DNA of 64,000 nucleotides, from the NCBI GenBank assembly GCA_965221195.1, contig OZ244864.1, forward strand, positions 1,426,001 to 1,490,000, written 5' to 3'. The translations under genes were made by a program, and so were the position numbers. The notes under the pieces were generated by a model that was given only the letters and a program-made list of their open reading frames with translations, did not search any database and was not told the DNA's origin. Numbering within the stretch: position 1 is the stretch's first letter; each line of letters opens with the position of its first letter. This DNA is from Poriferisodalis sp965221195 (lineage in GTDB: Bacteria > Actinomycetota > Acidimicrobiia > Acidimicrobiales > Poriferisodalaceae). Of this stretch, positions 9,297-18,307 are shown piece after piece.

Positions 9297-9362
9297 GGCC
9301 TCTAGTGTCGCATCTCAATGGGCCCATCAGCGAACACGACAGGCAGCGAGGTCTATACCGAC
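9243..9362. repeat. 120-bp direct repeat, copy 1 (aceE 5' end, gap and rnhA codons 1-15)
   Basis: Contains the first 18 codons of aceE (minus strand), the short intergenic gap, and on the plus strand a start codon plus about 15 codons reading M-G-P-S-A-N-T-T-G-S-E-V-Y-T-D, the start of the RNase H found intact at 21497. Identical to copy 2 (18188-18307); seven mismatches to copy 3 (21422-21541). It is the left junction of the island, and the sequence changes abruptly to the helicase 3' end at 9363. Together with 9363-9775 it forms a 533-bp segment repeated at 18188-18720 with about five mismatches. Confidence 0.95.
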
Positions 9363-12300
9363 CACGAGCGCTCCTTGTAGGCGTTGAGGACTTCAACCGC
9401 TTCGCCTCGCACAAGTTCGTCGTGATGGGCTTGGTTTCGGTAGGTCCGCAGGCAGCCGTAGCAGCTCGTGTTCCGATCGCATTTGCATTCATCAACGATT
9501 CTCCTGGCCTGATGCATGAGCTTCGTCAACTCCTCGCGTATCAATCGGACATAGCCGGCACCGCCGGGGACTGAGTCGAAGATGATCAACGCAGTGCCAC
9601 TGTCACCCGGAAGCGGACGCAGTGTGCCGTCAACGTCATCGGTGGGAATGCCGAGTGTTGGGGTTGCGGCAAGCAGCGACTGCAGGGTGCTGCGCGCTTT
9701 GAGTGGGCATAGCCGTGTCTTCAGGTCAAGTTCAAGTACGTCAGTCAGAAAGGTATGCCCAAGGTCTAATTTGCGCAGTCGCCCACTGCATTCTCTTTGC
9801 GAACCAGGTCGGTGATGGGTCTTCGGAGTCTTCTGTTGGTGTTGGTTGACGAGTGGTTCCCCATAGCCGCAAGTGAGGCACACTCGAAATCCCTTTGATG
9901 CCGGTCCAGCGTTGATGGCAGTGATTTGTCCTTGTCGACTGAAGCGAGCGCCGATCGTGACACCTTCGATCTGCACGGGCTCCCACGGGGGCTGTTCTCC
10001 TTCGTAGTCACTGAAAAAAGAACGTGCCCAGCCAGCACGCGGCGGGCGGGTCTCTCCAGGCTGGTCTGGGCTCTTGTGTCCGACGAAGCCGAATTGAGGT
10101 ACCACGAATCGCCGCTTGGTGACAGGGCTATTGCATGCATTGCACGGTGGAGCTTCGTGATGACCCTCAGCATCAAAGTCGGGCCGTACACGAAAGTCGC
10201 CACAATTTTGACATTCGGAGTACCAATGCGCATAGAGAGCTCGGCCTGGCGGGGCTCGCAACCCGCCAGATTCCCAAATTGACTTATTCGCCACGACCGT
10301 AGATCCTGGTGCGTACTCGGTGATGCCCCAGCGTAGGTCTCTACTGAGATCAAGTGTTCCAGCGTCACGGTCGCCGTCGCGCCAAAGATCCAGCACCGCG
10401 ACATCGACCGGAAACCCGTACTTGGGCAGAACGACACGAGTAGCCAAGTAGTCGACTAATGGTCGTTTCTCCAAGGTGCCTTTGACTCGCAATAAAGCGG
10501 ACTTACGCCTGGCTTGCTTTGATGCTGCATCGGTTTTTCCTTGGTCGTATAACTCACGTTCTTGCTGATCTACTTCGTTGATTGCACGATTGATCTCGTC
10601 CAGATCTTCTCGAATCGAATCTTCGGCGCGTCGGAGCGATCCAGCGGATTCGTCAGATGTGCTGTCTTCAGCACCAGCGGTCAGATGCTCTACCCAGTCC
10701 CAAGTCTGAAGTCCTAGTTCTGGGGCCACAGCATCGGGCGTAATGCGAGCTAAAGCCTGTCCGAGTTCCTCCGGAGTTGAACGCAGCCACTTGACGAATT
10801 CCTCAACCGCAGCCGGTCTTTCGCCGTTAGGGAGAAAAAACGATGCGACATTGGTGTGCGGTTCGCGCCCTGAGTCCTTGACGCGCCGCTCAAACGCAGC
10901 GAATGCCACGGCGTGGATATGACGACGCACAATCCGCGAGTTCCGCAGCGACACGATTGGCACCTCAACGTTTCCGTTGATGAGGCGCTGGGGTTCTCTG
11001 AAGTGATGAAGATCGTGGCTGCGGCGTTGCGCAAACGTGACAACCAAGGCCGACTTGCCGGCTCGCCTGCCGGCGCGTCCGGCTCGTTGAACATAGTTGG
11101 CAGGCGTAGGTGGTACGTTGCGCATCAGCACAGCTTGCACATCGCCCACATCCACGCCTAACTCAAAAGTAGTGGTGCAGCTCAACGCGTTGATCCTGCC
11201 GTCAAGAAAATCCTGTTGGTATTCGCGGGCTTGTTCGGCTGATAACTGCCCAGTGTGCTCCTCAACCCTCATTCCCGAAGGAATCAGCTTGGTGTAGAGC
11301 CACCGGTAGTGATCGGGCGCATCTAAGTCGGTATCGGTGACAGGTTGCAGAGAACCCGTGCATTGCCAAGCAGGGCATACGTCGTTCACACTCCGCCACG
11401 CAACCTGCCGACACTTATCACACACGTAGTAGGGCCGTCCTTGCCGGGTTGGCACGAACCGGATCCATTCAGGATCGATGGCGAATGTAGACCCTTTCTT
11501 TCTTATGGTGCGTGATGGGAATGCCTTGTCCCAACCGCTGTCTCGGCTGGTGAGCCATTTCCATATTCCGTCGAGGATCTCTCCGGTGTCAGCAGCTGCA
11601 CCTTGACGGTCAAGTACCTTGTGCAGGTAGTCCATGCGACGGTTCGTTCCGCGAGTTGGCAGCCAAGAAAGTACCTTCCTGTCGCTGCGTTCCGCACGAA
11701 CCGTGGTCACAACATTTCTTGGAGCGAATTCTTGGCTCTTGATGTCCACACCTTCAGGCAGCCAGACAGCCGCCTGCATTCTCAATGTTTCCAGCAAGAC
11801 GGCCACGATGTCGAACACTTCGGCATCGCTGAATCCGAGCCGTTTCAGTGGCTTAGGCGGTTGTGCGCGTCTCGGCACGGCGACAGTGATCTCGCTCAGT
11901 CCGGTGCCGTCAAGGCTCTGACGACGATCTGTTGCCAAGATCTCGGCCATCAGCCATGTCCGTATCTGTCGTCGTTTTGAGTCGCCGCTTGAATCTGGAT
12001 TGAGGACGAGATGCTCTTCTGCGAGCTTTTGGATCCGAGGCACGAGGTCGTCAAACCGCAGGTCATCTTCACTGTCTTGAGCGATTGCCAGCCAGATCAT
12101 TCGGCGCTGGATGGCACGTTCATAGGTGCGTTGGAGATACGGAGCGAAGAAGGCCGCGTCTTGTCTGCTATCGGCGAACGTCAGCAACTTGCGACCTTCG
12201 CCGATGTCGGGCGCTGCATCAGGCTCAATGTGCGCTGGCGGCAGCGCTTGGTACAGGCTGGTCGTGGCCACTGCTACGGGGGCGTCTTGGCCAGTGAAGA

Positions 12301-13894
12301 AACGCAGGACGATGTCGTCGTTTGTGCGCCCAGAACATGCGGGGCATTGGCGAAGCGGGTCATTTGGGCGTTTGGGTTTGGCAAACACGACCCGCTCTGA
12401 GACTCCGATGGCGTTGCAAAGGCAACGTTCTCCCACTGACTCGCTCAGACGACCGCACGCAGTACAGATATGGCGATAGTCAACATCAGCCTCCACTTCT
12501 TCGTCGTTGACAACAGCGGCCTCGTCTTCGTCATCAGTTTCGACCTGCCGCCCCATCAGCAAGTAAACTAGATTGTTTCGATGCGGTGGTGCTTGGATTA
12601 ATTTACCCGAAAACTCGAGTTCTCCTTCATTCATGTTGACATCTTCGATTTTTCCCACAAGGAATCCCGCGCCGCAGCGCACGCAAAGACCGAGTTCAAA
12701 CATCTGCGAAACAGCCCCCCTTTCGTCACAGCTCGGGCAGGTGCGGTGCCGCTCGAGTTGCACTCTTGGCGCCGCCGAATCGTGCGTCGGAGACCTGCAT
12801 ACGAAAGCGCCTTCGAGCGCTCGCAGCATGTAATGAAGGCGACCTGGTGTGTCGTTATCGGTCTCTTCGACGGACGGCGTAACGATGTCTTGTTGCGAGA
12901 ATTCGGTTCTATGCTGCTCAACTTGTTCACCAAACAAAGCAGAGGCAAAACCTGCGATTCGAGATAGGGCATCAGCGCCCGTTCCAAGCGTCGCAGAGGT
13001 CCCGATGAACTGCAGGCGACCAGGTTGGCTCTGCACTACGCGGTCGCGCAGACGCCGTAATAGCATGGCAATTTCAGCACCGCGAGCGCCGTTGTACACA
13101 TGCATTTCGTCTAGCACGATCCAGCGCCAGTGCTGCCCGGTTGGGCCGTCAAACAAATTCGTGTCAACTGGGCGCAGCAGTAGGTATTCGAGCATTGCAT
13201 AGTTCGTTAGTAGAATGTGAGGTGGGTTCTCGCGCATTTGCTCGCGGGACACCAGTTCGCCTATGTCGGGTTCGGCACCTGTAGCGCTGCGATGTGCATC
13301 TACGCCCTCTTGTTGCCTCTCTTGTGTTGCGCCGATATATCGCCCGAATGTGATCTGGGGAAAGGGGCGAAGTAGGTCGCGTAGGCGTTGCATCTGATCG
13401 TTGGCGAGTGCGTTCATGGGGTAGAGCAACAGAGCCCGCACACCGGATTGGTTCAGTGTCCCTTCATCGTTTTCAGTGAGAAGTTGATGTAAAATGGGGA
13501 GAAGATAGCACTCGGTCTTGCCCGATCCCGTGCCGGTCGCGATGACAAGATTCCGGCACATTTTCGCTTTCCTTAGAGCGCGTTCTTGGTGCAGCCAAAG
13601 GGTTCGTTCTGGTGGGAATACACTCGAGTCCAGTTGGGTCAAGCGTGGATGTAAAAGCCCTTCCGAGACCAAATCACTCAGCGAAGCACCAGTGGCATAA
13701 TCGGGTGTTAACTGGGGATATGGACCTTTCTCGCTCTCGAATTGCCCGTCAAGGGCTCGGTAGACCTCTTCGCGCAATGATGCGTCGACTGGTGAGTAGC
13801 GGGTCTTCAAGTAACGTCGATACGACTCACCGATACTCTTGGCAGCAGCGATGGGGTCAAACTCTTGCATGTGGGAATCGCCGTACTCAGTCAT
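9353..13894 (-). CDS. Large DExH-box helicase with C-terminal DUF1998-like zinc domain (candidate defence helicase, DruE-like)
   Basis: 1,513-residue SF2 helicase. Motif I is ATGTGSGKTECY (about residue 120), motif II VLDEMHVY (DEMH), motif III GTSATLG and motif VI QRAGRAGRRAG. Several Cys pairs look like zinc ribbons: CPSCDERG, CVRCG, CTACG, CPACSG, CDKCRQ and CQNCGD. The C terminus has FDSVPGGAGYV and a CKCDRNTSCYGCLRTYRNQ cluster, the DUF1998/MrfA hallmark. Such fused helicases occur in Druantia (DruE) and related defence loci; DruE is usually longer, so the assignment is tentative. The start overlaps the upstream partner's stop by 8 bp, so the two are co-translated. The last codons (SV-stop) come from the rnhA-derived repeat, so the original C terminus may have been altered at the junction. 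Confidence 0.85.
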   Translation of the reverse strand: MTEYGDSHMQEFDPIAAAKSIGESYRRYLKTRYSPVDASLREEVYRALDGQFESEKGPYPQLTPDYATGASLSDLVSEGLLHPRLTQLDSSVFPPERTLWLHQERALRKAKMCRNLVIATGTGSGKTECYLLPILHQLLTENDEGTLNQSGVRALLLYPMNALANDQMQRLRDLLRPFPQITFGRYIGATQERQQEGVDAHRSATGAEPDIGELVSREQMRENPPHILLTNYAMLEYLLLRPVDTNLFDGPTGQHWRWIVLDEMHVYNGARGAEIAMLLRRLRDRVVQSQPGRLQFIGTSATLGTGADALSRIAGFASALFGEQVEQHRTEFSQQDIVTPSVEETDNDTPGRLHYMLRALEGAFVCRSPTHDSAAPRVQLERHRTCPSCDERGAVSQMFELGLCVRCGAGFLVGKIEDVNMNEGELEFSGKLIQAPPHRNNLVYLLMGRQVETDDEDEAAVVNDEEVEADVDYRHICTACGRLSESVGERCLCNAIGVSERVVFAKPKRPNDPLRQCPACSGRTNDDIVLRFFTGQDAPVAVATTSLYQALPPAHIEPDAAPDIGEGRKLLTFADSRQDAAFFAPYLQRTYERAIQRRMIWLAIAQDSEDDLRFDDLVPRIQKLAEEHLVLNPDSSGDSKRRQIRTWLMAEILATDRRQSLDGTGLSEITVAVPRRAQPPKPLKRLGFSDAEVFDIVAVLLETLRMQAAVWLPEGVDIKSQEFAPRNVVTTVRAERSDRKVLSWLPTRGTNRRMDYLHKVLDRQGAAADTGEILDGIWKWLTSRDSGWDKAFPSRTIRKKGSTFAIDPEWIRFVPTRQGRPYYVCDKCRQVAWRSVNDVCPAWQCTGSLQPVTDTDLDAPDHYRWLYTKLIPSGMRVEEHTGQLSAEQAREYQQDFLDGRINALSCTTTFELGVDVGDVQAVLMRNVPPTPANYVQRAGRAGRRAGKSALVVTFAQRRSHDLHHFREPQRLINGNVEVPIVSLRNSRIVRRHIHAVAFAAFERRVKDSGREPHTNVASFFLPNGERPAAVEEFVKWLRSTPEELGQALARITPDAVAPELGLQTWDWVEHLTAGAEDSTSDESAGSLRRAEDSIREDLDEINRAINEVDQQERELYDQGKTDAASKQARRKSALLRVKGTLEKRPLVDYLATRVVLPKYGFPVDVAVLDLWRDGDRDAGTLDLSRDLRWGITEYAPGSTVVANKSIWESGGLRAPPGRALYAHWYSECQNCGDFRVRPDFDAEGHHEAPPCNACNSPVTKRRFVVPQFGFVGHKSPDQPGETRPPRAGWARSFFSDYEGEQPPWEPVQIEGVTIGARFSRQGQITAINAGPASKGFRVCLTCGYGEPLVNQHQQKTPKTHHRPGSQRECSGRLRKLDLGHTFLTDVLELDLKTRLCPLKARSTLQSLLAATPTLGIPTDDVDGTLRPLPGDSGTALIIFDSVPGGAGYVRLIREELTKLMHQARRIVDECKCDRNTSCYGCLRTYRNQAHHDELVRGEAVEVLNAYKERSWSV

Positions 13895-16800
13895 TCTCGG
13901 AAATCCTCAATCGCCATTCGACGTGACGCAGCCCTAGTGCAAGCAGGACGCTTCGTGTCGTGAGCAGCGGGGCGATCTTGGCAGCGTCACGAAGCGCAAC
14001 AGCGGCTTCAGCCGTGTCTGCCCTTCCCGATGATTTGTCGATCAGATGAAATGAGGCAGCGAGAATATCTGCCGGGAACTTGTGCCACGCAGGTCTGCTC
14101 GGCTTAGGCTTGACCAACTCAAGCAGGCGAACCTGTTGGGCGCTGAACCTCTGAGTATAGGAATAGGTAGCATGGTGAGACGAGCGCCATTGTTTGATTC
14201 GTTCGCGATCGGGTGACATGTTGCTACCCGACGATTGGGTTGGTTCGTGCCAAGTGTTGGTCAACATCTCAAACGCCGCTTCGAGATAGCCACCCCACTG
14301 CAATGGCAAAGAACCCGCTGGCGGCAAGGCTTGTTGCAGTTCTCGCAGTCTTTCTGGTGGCCATTCGTCTAGTGGTGGCGTGACGGGTTCGATTCGACTA
14401 TCGACCGGTGTTGCGTCCAATTCAGGTCGCCACCCGCTGAAACGTTGCCACCGGTCAAGGCTTGCGTCGGCACGATCTTCTTGAACATCGTTGACGAACG
14501 GATAGTCCAGCGCTGCGGCTACGGTTGGCATTGTCTTCCACAGACGTTCCAAATCTCCGTCTGTGATTCCGACTGGCCCCTCTTGGATGGAAGAGACGAT
14601 AATGAACTCGAGCCTACGGAGTGCTTGCGCCGGCAGTTCTGCTAGATCCGGGGCAAGGCGCGGTAATAGATCTCCAGAGGTCAGCACCAATTTGACGAGG
14701 TCAACCAAGGTGTTCATCGCATTCTCATCAGTCTCACATAGTTGTGCGACTGCCTCTATGGCACAAGTGAGCTCGTCGGTTGCAAAAGAGGCTGCACTAA
14801 CATCGAGGTTTCGTGAACGGACCCAGCCTCCGACGATCAATTCTAGTGCTTGCAGTGGCGCCTCGGTGCGAAGGCTGTTGAGTTGGGTCCGCCGCTGAGT
14901 CTCCGATCCTACGAGCAGACTGCACACGCCTTCTTGGCTTGGAGTTGGCCGCACCTGAGAGATCCACTCATTGGCAGCGATGACTTCTGCTAGGTAAGGA
15001 CCTGGTGTCAGGTTCACAATCCCCTCGCATCGACCCGCGGCGCTGTCATCCACTTCTACACAAATAGGATCCTGCCATGGCCGGTGTTGTGACCAGAGTC
15101 GAAGTTGGCGGCCGATGAACTGGCGGTTCTCCTTCCACTCTGCACTGACAATGCACTCGGTGGTTTCCGCGTCAAGTTCTGTACTGACATCTAAATCGCT
15201 TACAACGAACTGCGCTTCAACAATGGCAAGTGACTCGCTTAGGTCTTCTACATGGAGAATAACCTCTAGGCGGGGTGCCACCGAGGTGGCGATTGTTGAT
15301 CGAAGTTCGGCCAGAGCGAACGACCATGACCCGACTGGGCTTTCGGTTTGCACAGGCCCTATCTCGTGAAAGCTTGCGTCACCGCGTAGTTCAAGCCGCA
15401 GTGTTGTCGGCCGACCACATCGAACCAATAGCGATTCGACCGTGCCTGATTCGATCTCGTCGACACCGATTCGCAACGGCTCACCTTCGAGAATCGGGAA
15501 TGATCCATCGTTCCGACGAAGCGCCCATACCAGTCGCGGAATAGTGACAGCGAAGGCGGTTTCTTGTGCTGTGAGTACAACCGTATCTTGCCCTGGCTCA
15601 AAAGACAGTCCTGCTTCTGAGACTCGCGTACCGTTCTCGAGGAAAAGCTCAACATCTGCGCTGACCCGTACCTCAACGACCTCACGCGGCCCGAAGACTC
15701 GATCTGGAACATCGACCACAAGTCCGCCAATTACGGCTATCTCTTCGCGAATGTCGCTGCCTAACGGACCGGAAACTTCAAGCATTCCCGCGAATGCAGC
15801 GGAAGAGGGAAGAAGTGGTGCCGAATCAAATGTGCTCGCCGTCTCCGGCAACTCTTCGAGCGGTTTAGTAGTTGGCCTGCGACTTTCGGTTGACAAGGCT
15901 GCGGTAGGTTCGGTCTCGCCCCGAGTCTCGCTCCAACGGATGCGCCAACTCTTTGGATTAGCCTCTGATGGCACGGTAATTTTGGGCGGTTCAGCGAACA
16001 CGCTGCCACTTGGTATTCCGGTTGCTCCAAGTACCGGTGATGTCACCAGTTTAGGCCGCGCGGTGGTTTGGGTGACGGTCAGTTTTGTCGGGCCAGCATC
16101 GCCACTTAGCCCGGGTGGAGGCTTCACCAACACGGAGTCCGCCGCTTCAAGGTTGAGGTTCTTCAGCACCCAACCACTCCACGCATCTGTCCGCTGTGGA
16201 AGCTCCTCTAGACTTGGGATCGGCACTCCGTCGTTGTCGATCACCTCGACACCTGGAGGAGTAAGAATAAAAGCCTGGTCGGCGGGCAATCGATGTTGTT
16301 GACGAGCGAGTTTGCCGGAGGCATCGAACACGTATGCGTGAACCTGTTCCAAACCCCCGAACTGCCGGGCTGACTGCCATTTGGCTGAGTGTTCGCTCCA
16401 CTCCAGCGTTGCAGTCCAGCCATGTGCTGGTGCAAGTGGGATGTCGAGTTGATCGTGGCGGCGTGTCGGGAATCTGCGTGTGACAGCTCCCTGAATCAGC
16501 CACTCGCCGCCACGCGAGAAAGGCGGGAGTGTCATGTAAGGTCCATTACATGAATAACGGTCAATGTGAACGGTGGGGCGCGGCGGACGCTGCACGCGTT
16601 CGGTGTCACAAAATTTATCTGTGAGCAATGCACGAATCAAGTACTGAGGAAGCCCTGCGTCCTCAGATAACTCTGCAATCAAATCAGTTGCATCTCTCCC
16701 GAATTCGACGATATCCGCGGCTGTGTCGATCATTCGCTGCAGAAGGTCGCTTGCAAATTCGTCACCGTATTCGAAGAACCGCTGAACCGGCCTAGCGAGT

Positions 16801-17363
16801 TTTGACCAAAGGGCACTGGACTGTATTATCCAATCAATAAGGTCTTCAGCATCCCAGATGCTGTTGCGCAAACCGGTAAACACTAGTTCCGCAACATCGT
16901 CTGAGTAACTAGCAGGAATGCCGCCGTGCATCAGAATCGGACTTACGTAGGGAAGCCAACGTTCCCTTGATGCCGCATAGTCGAAGTTCTCAAGCGCGAG
17001 TTCCTTTAGGGCCGAGAGGAATGCTCTGCCTGTCTTTGTCTGATCGGCCGGTGAAGAGAAGTACTGATAGATTTCGGTGTTTGGCCAGAATGTGCCATCG
17101 TTATAGCAGCGCGAGCCTTCGCCGGCGAGGAACGTTGCAGTGGCAGCAGGGTAGCGCTTCAGGCGATCTAGTTTGCCGTGCTGTGCGACCTTGAGAACAA
17201 CAACTCTGGCCATCTTGAACAATGAACTGTCCTCAGATAGATCGAGCTCGCTAACGATACGAATGCCTTCGAAATGATGCCGAAGCTTTCTCTCGACAAA
17301 TGAGGGGTTGTCGGTGGAGGTTTTTTCTAGGCGTTGTTCGTTATCTGCATCAACTGTGGACAT
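13887..17363 (-). CDS. Large partner protein of the helicase, unknown fold (candidate DruH-like)
   Basis: 1,158 residues; I recognise no catalytic domain. Residues about 25-230 are helical and include YPAATATFLAGEGSRCYNDG. The region about 290-800 is rich in beta-strand patterns with repeated Val/Thr-rich strands, like stacked Ig-like or jelly-roll domains. The C-terminal third is helical again. No signal peptide or membrane segment, so it should act in the cytoplasm. It is the first gene of the operon and overlaps the helicase by 8 bp, so a joint complex is likely. A two-gene layout of one very large unknown protein plus a DUF1998 helicase is that of Druantia type III (DruH-DruE). That match is by layout and size, not by a recognised motif. 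Confidence 0.75.
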   Translation of the reverse strand: MSTVDADNEQRLEKTSTDNPSFVERKLRHHFEGIRIVSELDLSEDSSLFKMARVVVLKVAQHGKLDRLKRYPAATATFLAGEGSRCYNDGTFWPNTEIYQYFSSPADQTKTGRAFLSALKELALENFDYAASRERWLPYVSPILMHGGIPASYSDDVAELVFTGLRNSIWDAEDLIDWIIQSSALWSKLARPVQRFFEYGDEFASDLLQRMIDTAADIVEFGRDATDLIAELSEDAGLPQYLIRALLTDKFCDTERVQRPPRPTVHIDRYSCNGPYMTLPPFSRGGEWLIQGAVTRRFPTRRHDQLDIPLAPAHGWTATLEWSEHSAKWQSARQFGGLEQVHAYVFDASGKLARQQHRLPADQAFILTPPGVEVIDNDGVPIPSLEELPQRTDAWSGWVLKNLNLEAADSVLVKPPPGLSGDAGPTKLTVTQTTARPKLVTSPVLGATGIPSGSVFAEPPKITVPSEANPKSWRIRWSETRGETEPTAALSTESRRPTTKPLEELPETASTFDSAPLLPSSAAFAGMLEVSGPLGSDIREEIAVIGGLVVDVPDRVFGPREVVEVRVSADVELFLENGTRVSEAGLSFEPGQDTVVLTAQETAFAVTIPRLVWALRRNDGSFPILEGEPLRIGVDEIESGTVESLLVRCGRPTTLRLELRGDASFHEIGPVQTESPVGSWSFALAELRSTIATSVAPRLEVILHVEDLSESLAIVEAQFVVSDLDVSTELDAETTECIVSAEWKENRQFIGRQLRLWSQHRPWQDPICVEVDDSAAGRCEGIVNLTPGPYLAEVIAANEWISQVRPTPSQEGVCSLLVGSETQRRTQLNSLRTEAPLQALELIVGGWVRSRNLDVSAASFATDELTCAIEAVAQLCETDENAMNTLVDLVKLVLTSGDLLPRLAPDLAELPAQALRRLEFIIVSSIQEGPVGITDGDLERLWKTMPTVAAALDYPFVNDVQEDRADASLDRWQRFSGWRPELDATPVDSRIEPVTPPLDEWPPERLRELQQALPPAGSLPLQWGGYLEAAFEMLTNTWHEPTQSSGSNMSPDRERIKQWRSSHHATYSYTQRFSAQQVRLLELVKPKPSRPAWHKFPADILAASFHLIDKSSGRADTAEAAVALRDAAKIAPLLTTRSVLLALGLRHVEWRLRISEND

Positions 17364-17437
17364 GTGCCAATCTTAGGGGCCTTTGCGCTCCTGTGAGATG
17401 GCTGGTTGCTGGACCCGGCGTGAGTCGGGTTGATGGG

Positions 17438-17830
17438 TCAGGTTGACACGGTGCGCAGGCGCGACTTCTTGGCGATCAAGTCGAAGTCGCGATCGCAGTG
17501 GAGCACCTCTAGATCAAGCCTTATGGCTGCGACTGCGATCAGGATGTCCATGATGGAACGGATCGTGATGCCGTCTCGACGCATCGCCTGGTAGAGCAGA
17601 GCGGCTTCGAGCCAGTCGCGGCGCGGCAGCAGAGGTGCTGTGCTTTGCGACAGAAGCAGTCGGCGAGTGCGGTCAATTTCGTTGGAGCGGGCCCCGGCTG
17701 GCACTTCGAGCAGCACTGGGTCGATGACTACCGCCTCGCTTTCCGAAATCGCTCTGCGCAAACGAAGTGCGACGGGCGACTCGGTGCCCTTCAAGAACTC
17801 GATCCAAGCTGAGCTGTCAGGCAGAAGCAT
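17438..17830 (-). CDS. vapC: PIN-domain toxin of a VapBC-type toxin-antitoxin pair
   Basis: 130-residue PIN-domain ribonuclease. The acidic metal-binding residues are visible: Asp5 in LLPDSSAWIEFL, Glu in PVLLEVPAG, Asp in SIMDILIAVAAI and Asp in LHCDRDFDLI. This is the usual VapC pattern, a toxin that cuts specific tRNA or rRNA when free of VapB. It overlaps vapB by 14 bp. It sits directly upstream of the helicase-partner operon in unit 1 of the island, on the same strand with a 74-bp gap to the partner start, where it may add stability to the island. Only its first 13 codons survive in the second unit (21008-21047). Confidence 0.9.
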   Translation of the reverse strand: MLLPDSSAWIEFLKGTESPVALRLRRAISESEAVVIDPVLLEVPAGARSNEIDRTRRLLLSQSTAPLLPRRDWLEAALLYQAMRRDGITIRSIMDILIAVAAIRLDLEVLHCDRDFDLIAKKSRLRTVST

Positions 17831-18059
17831 CGGTGTTTTGGTTTTGCCCCCAACTCATGAATAGCCCAGAGCGCATGGCATCAAGGTCGCCGTCCCAGCC
17901 GACGCCTTCCACTGCCAGCTGCTCCTCAATGCTCATCGGCTCGTCGCCGATGAGTTGCTCCAGCGCCAGCTGAACCGTTTCGCTCTTGGTGTTTGACGCA
18001 TACATGCACACAACGCGTTCGAGCAGCTCGTCATCATTGTCGATGCTGGTGCGGCCCAT
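17817..18059 (-). CDS. vapB: VapB-type antitoxin
   Basis: 80 residues. N-terminal MGRTSIDNDDELLERVV with SKSETVQLALEQLI after it is the compact DNA-binding region of VapB-family antitoxins. The acidic C-terminal part (EEQLAVEGVGWDGDLDAMR) would wrap the toxin; the GWDGDLDAMR motif is typical of actinobacterial VapB. First gene of the pair, with its stop inside vapC. A close copy with a different tail occurs at 21072-21293. Confidence 0.88.
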   Translation of the reverse strand: MGRTSIDNDDELLERVVCMYASNTKSETVQLALEQLIGDEPMSIEEQLAVEGVGWDGDLDAMRSGLFMSWGQNQNTDASA

Positions 18060-18187
18060 CTCAGCAGCCTACATTCCAGCCCACATTTCCCAGCCCACAT
18101 TTCAATTTGTAGCTGGTCATGGTGTAGCTGGGTGCTCCCGTAGACGAACCCGTGTGGCGCTGCTTGCGGACCATCGGTGCTCAGCGA
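18060..18187. promoter_or_regulatory. vapBC upstream region with short direct repeats
   Basis: 128-bp region upstream of vapB. The phrase cagcccacatttc occurs twice back to back (about 18077-18103), with a partial third copy before it, giving iteron-like spacing suited to VapB/VapBC autorepression. The region is conserved, with scattered substitutions, at 21294-21421 upstream of the second vapB. It ends exactly where the 120-bp repeat begins. Confidence 0.5.
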
Positions 18188-18307
18188 GGTTTCGTCGGGG
18201 TCTATGTCGGGAATCTGCTCATGCAGCCCATCGAAGAGCATGGCCTCTAGTGTCGCATCTCAATGGGCCCATCAGCGAACACGACAGGCAGCGAGGTCTA
18301 TACCGAC
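18188..18307. repeat. 120-bp direct repeat, copy 2 (internal island junction)
   Basis: Identical to copy 1. To its left is vapB and its spacer (as for copy 3); to its right is the helicase 3' end (as for copy 1). It is therefore the joint between two tandem units. It carries dead 5' fragments of aceE (18 codons, 18188-18241 on the minus strand, preceded by unrelated codons) and of rnhA (about 15 codons on the plus strand). Confidence 0.95.

Noticed and set aside
9353..17363. DISARM assignment for the helicase locus
   Set aside because: DISARM has separate helicase (DrmA) and DUF1998 (DrmB) genes plus a phospholipase-D-like protein and a methyltransferase. Here both domains are in one protein and the other genes are absent.
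18188..18241. aceE fragments at 18188 and 21422 as small real genes
   Set aside because: After 18 codons they run into unrelated island DNA, and both lie inside exact copies of the junction repeat; they are stubs created by the insertion.
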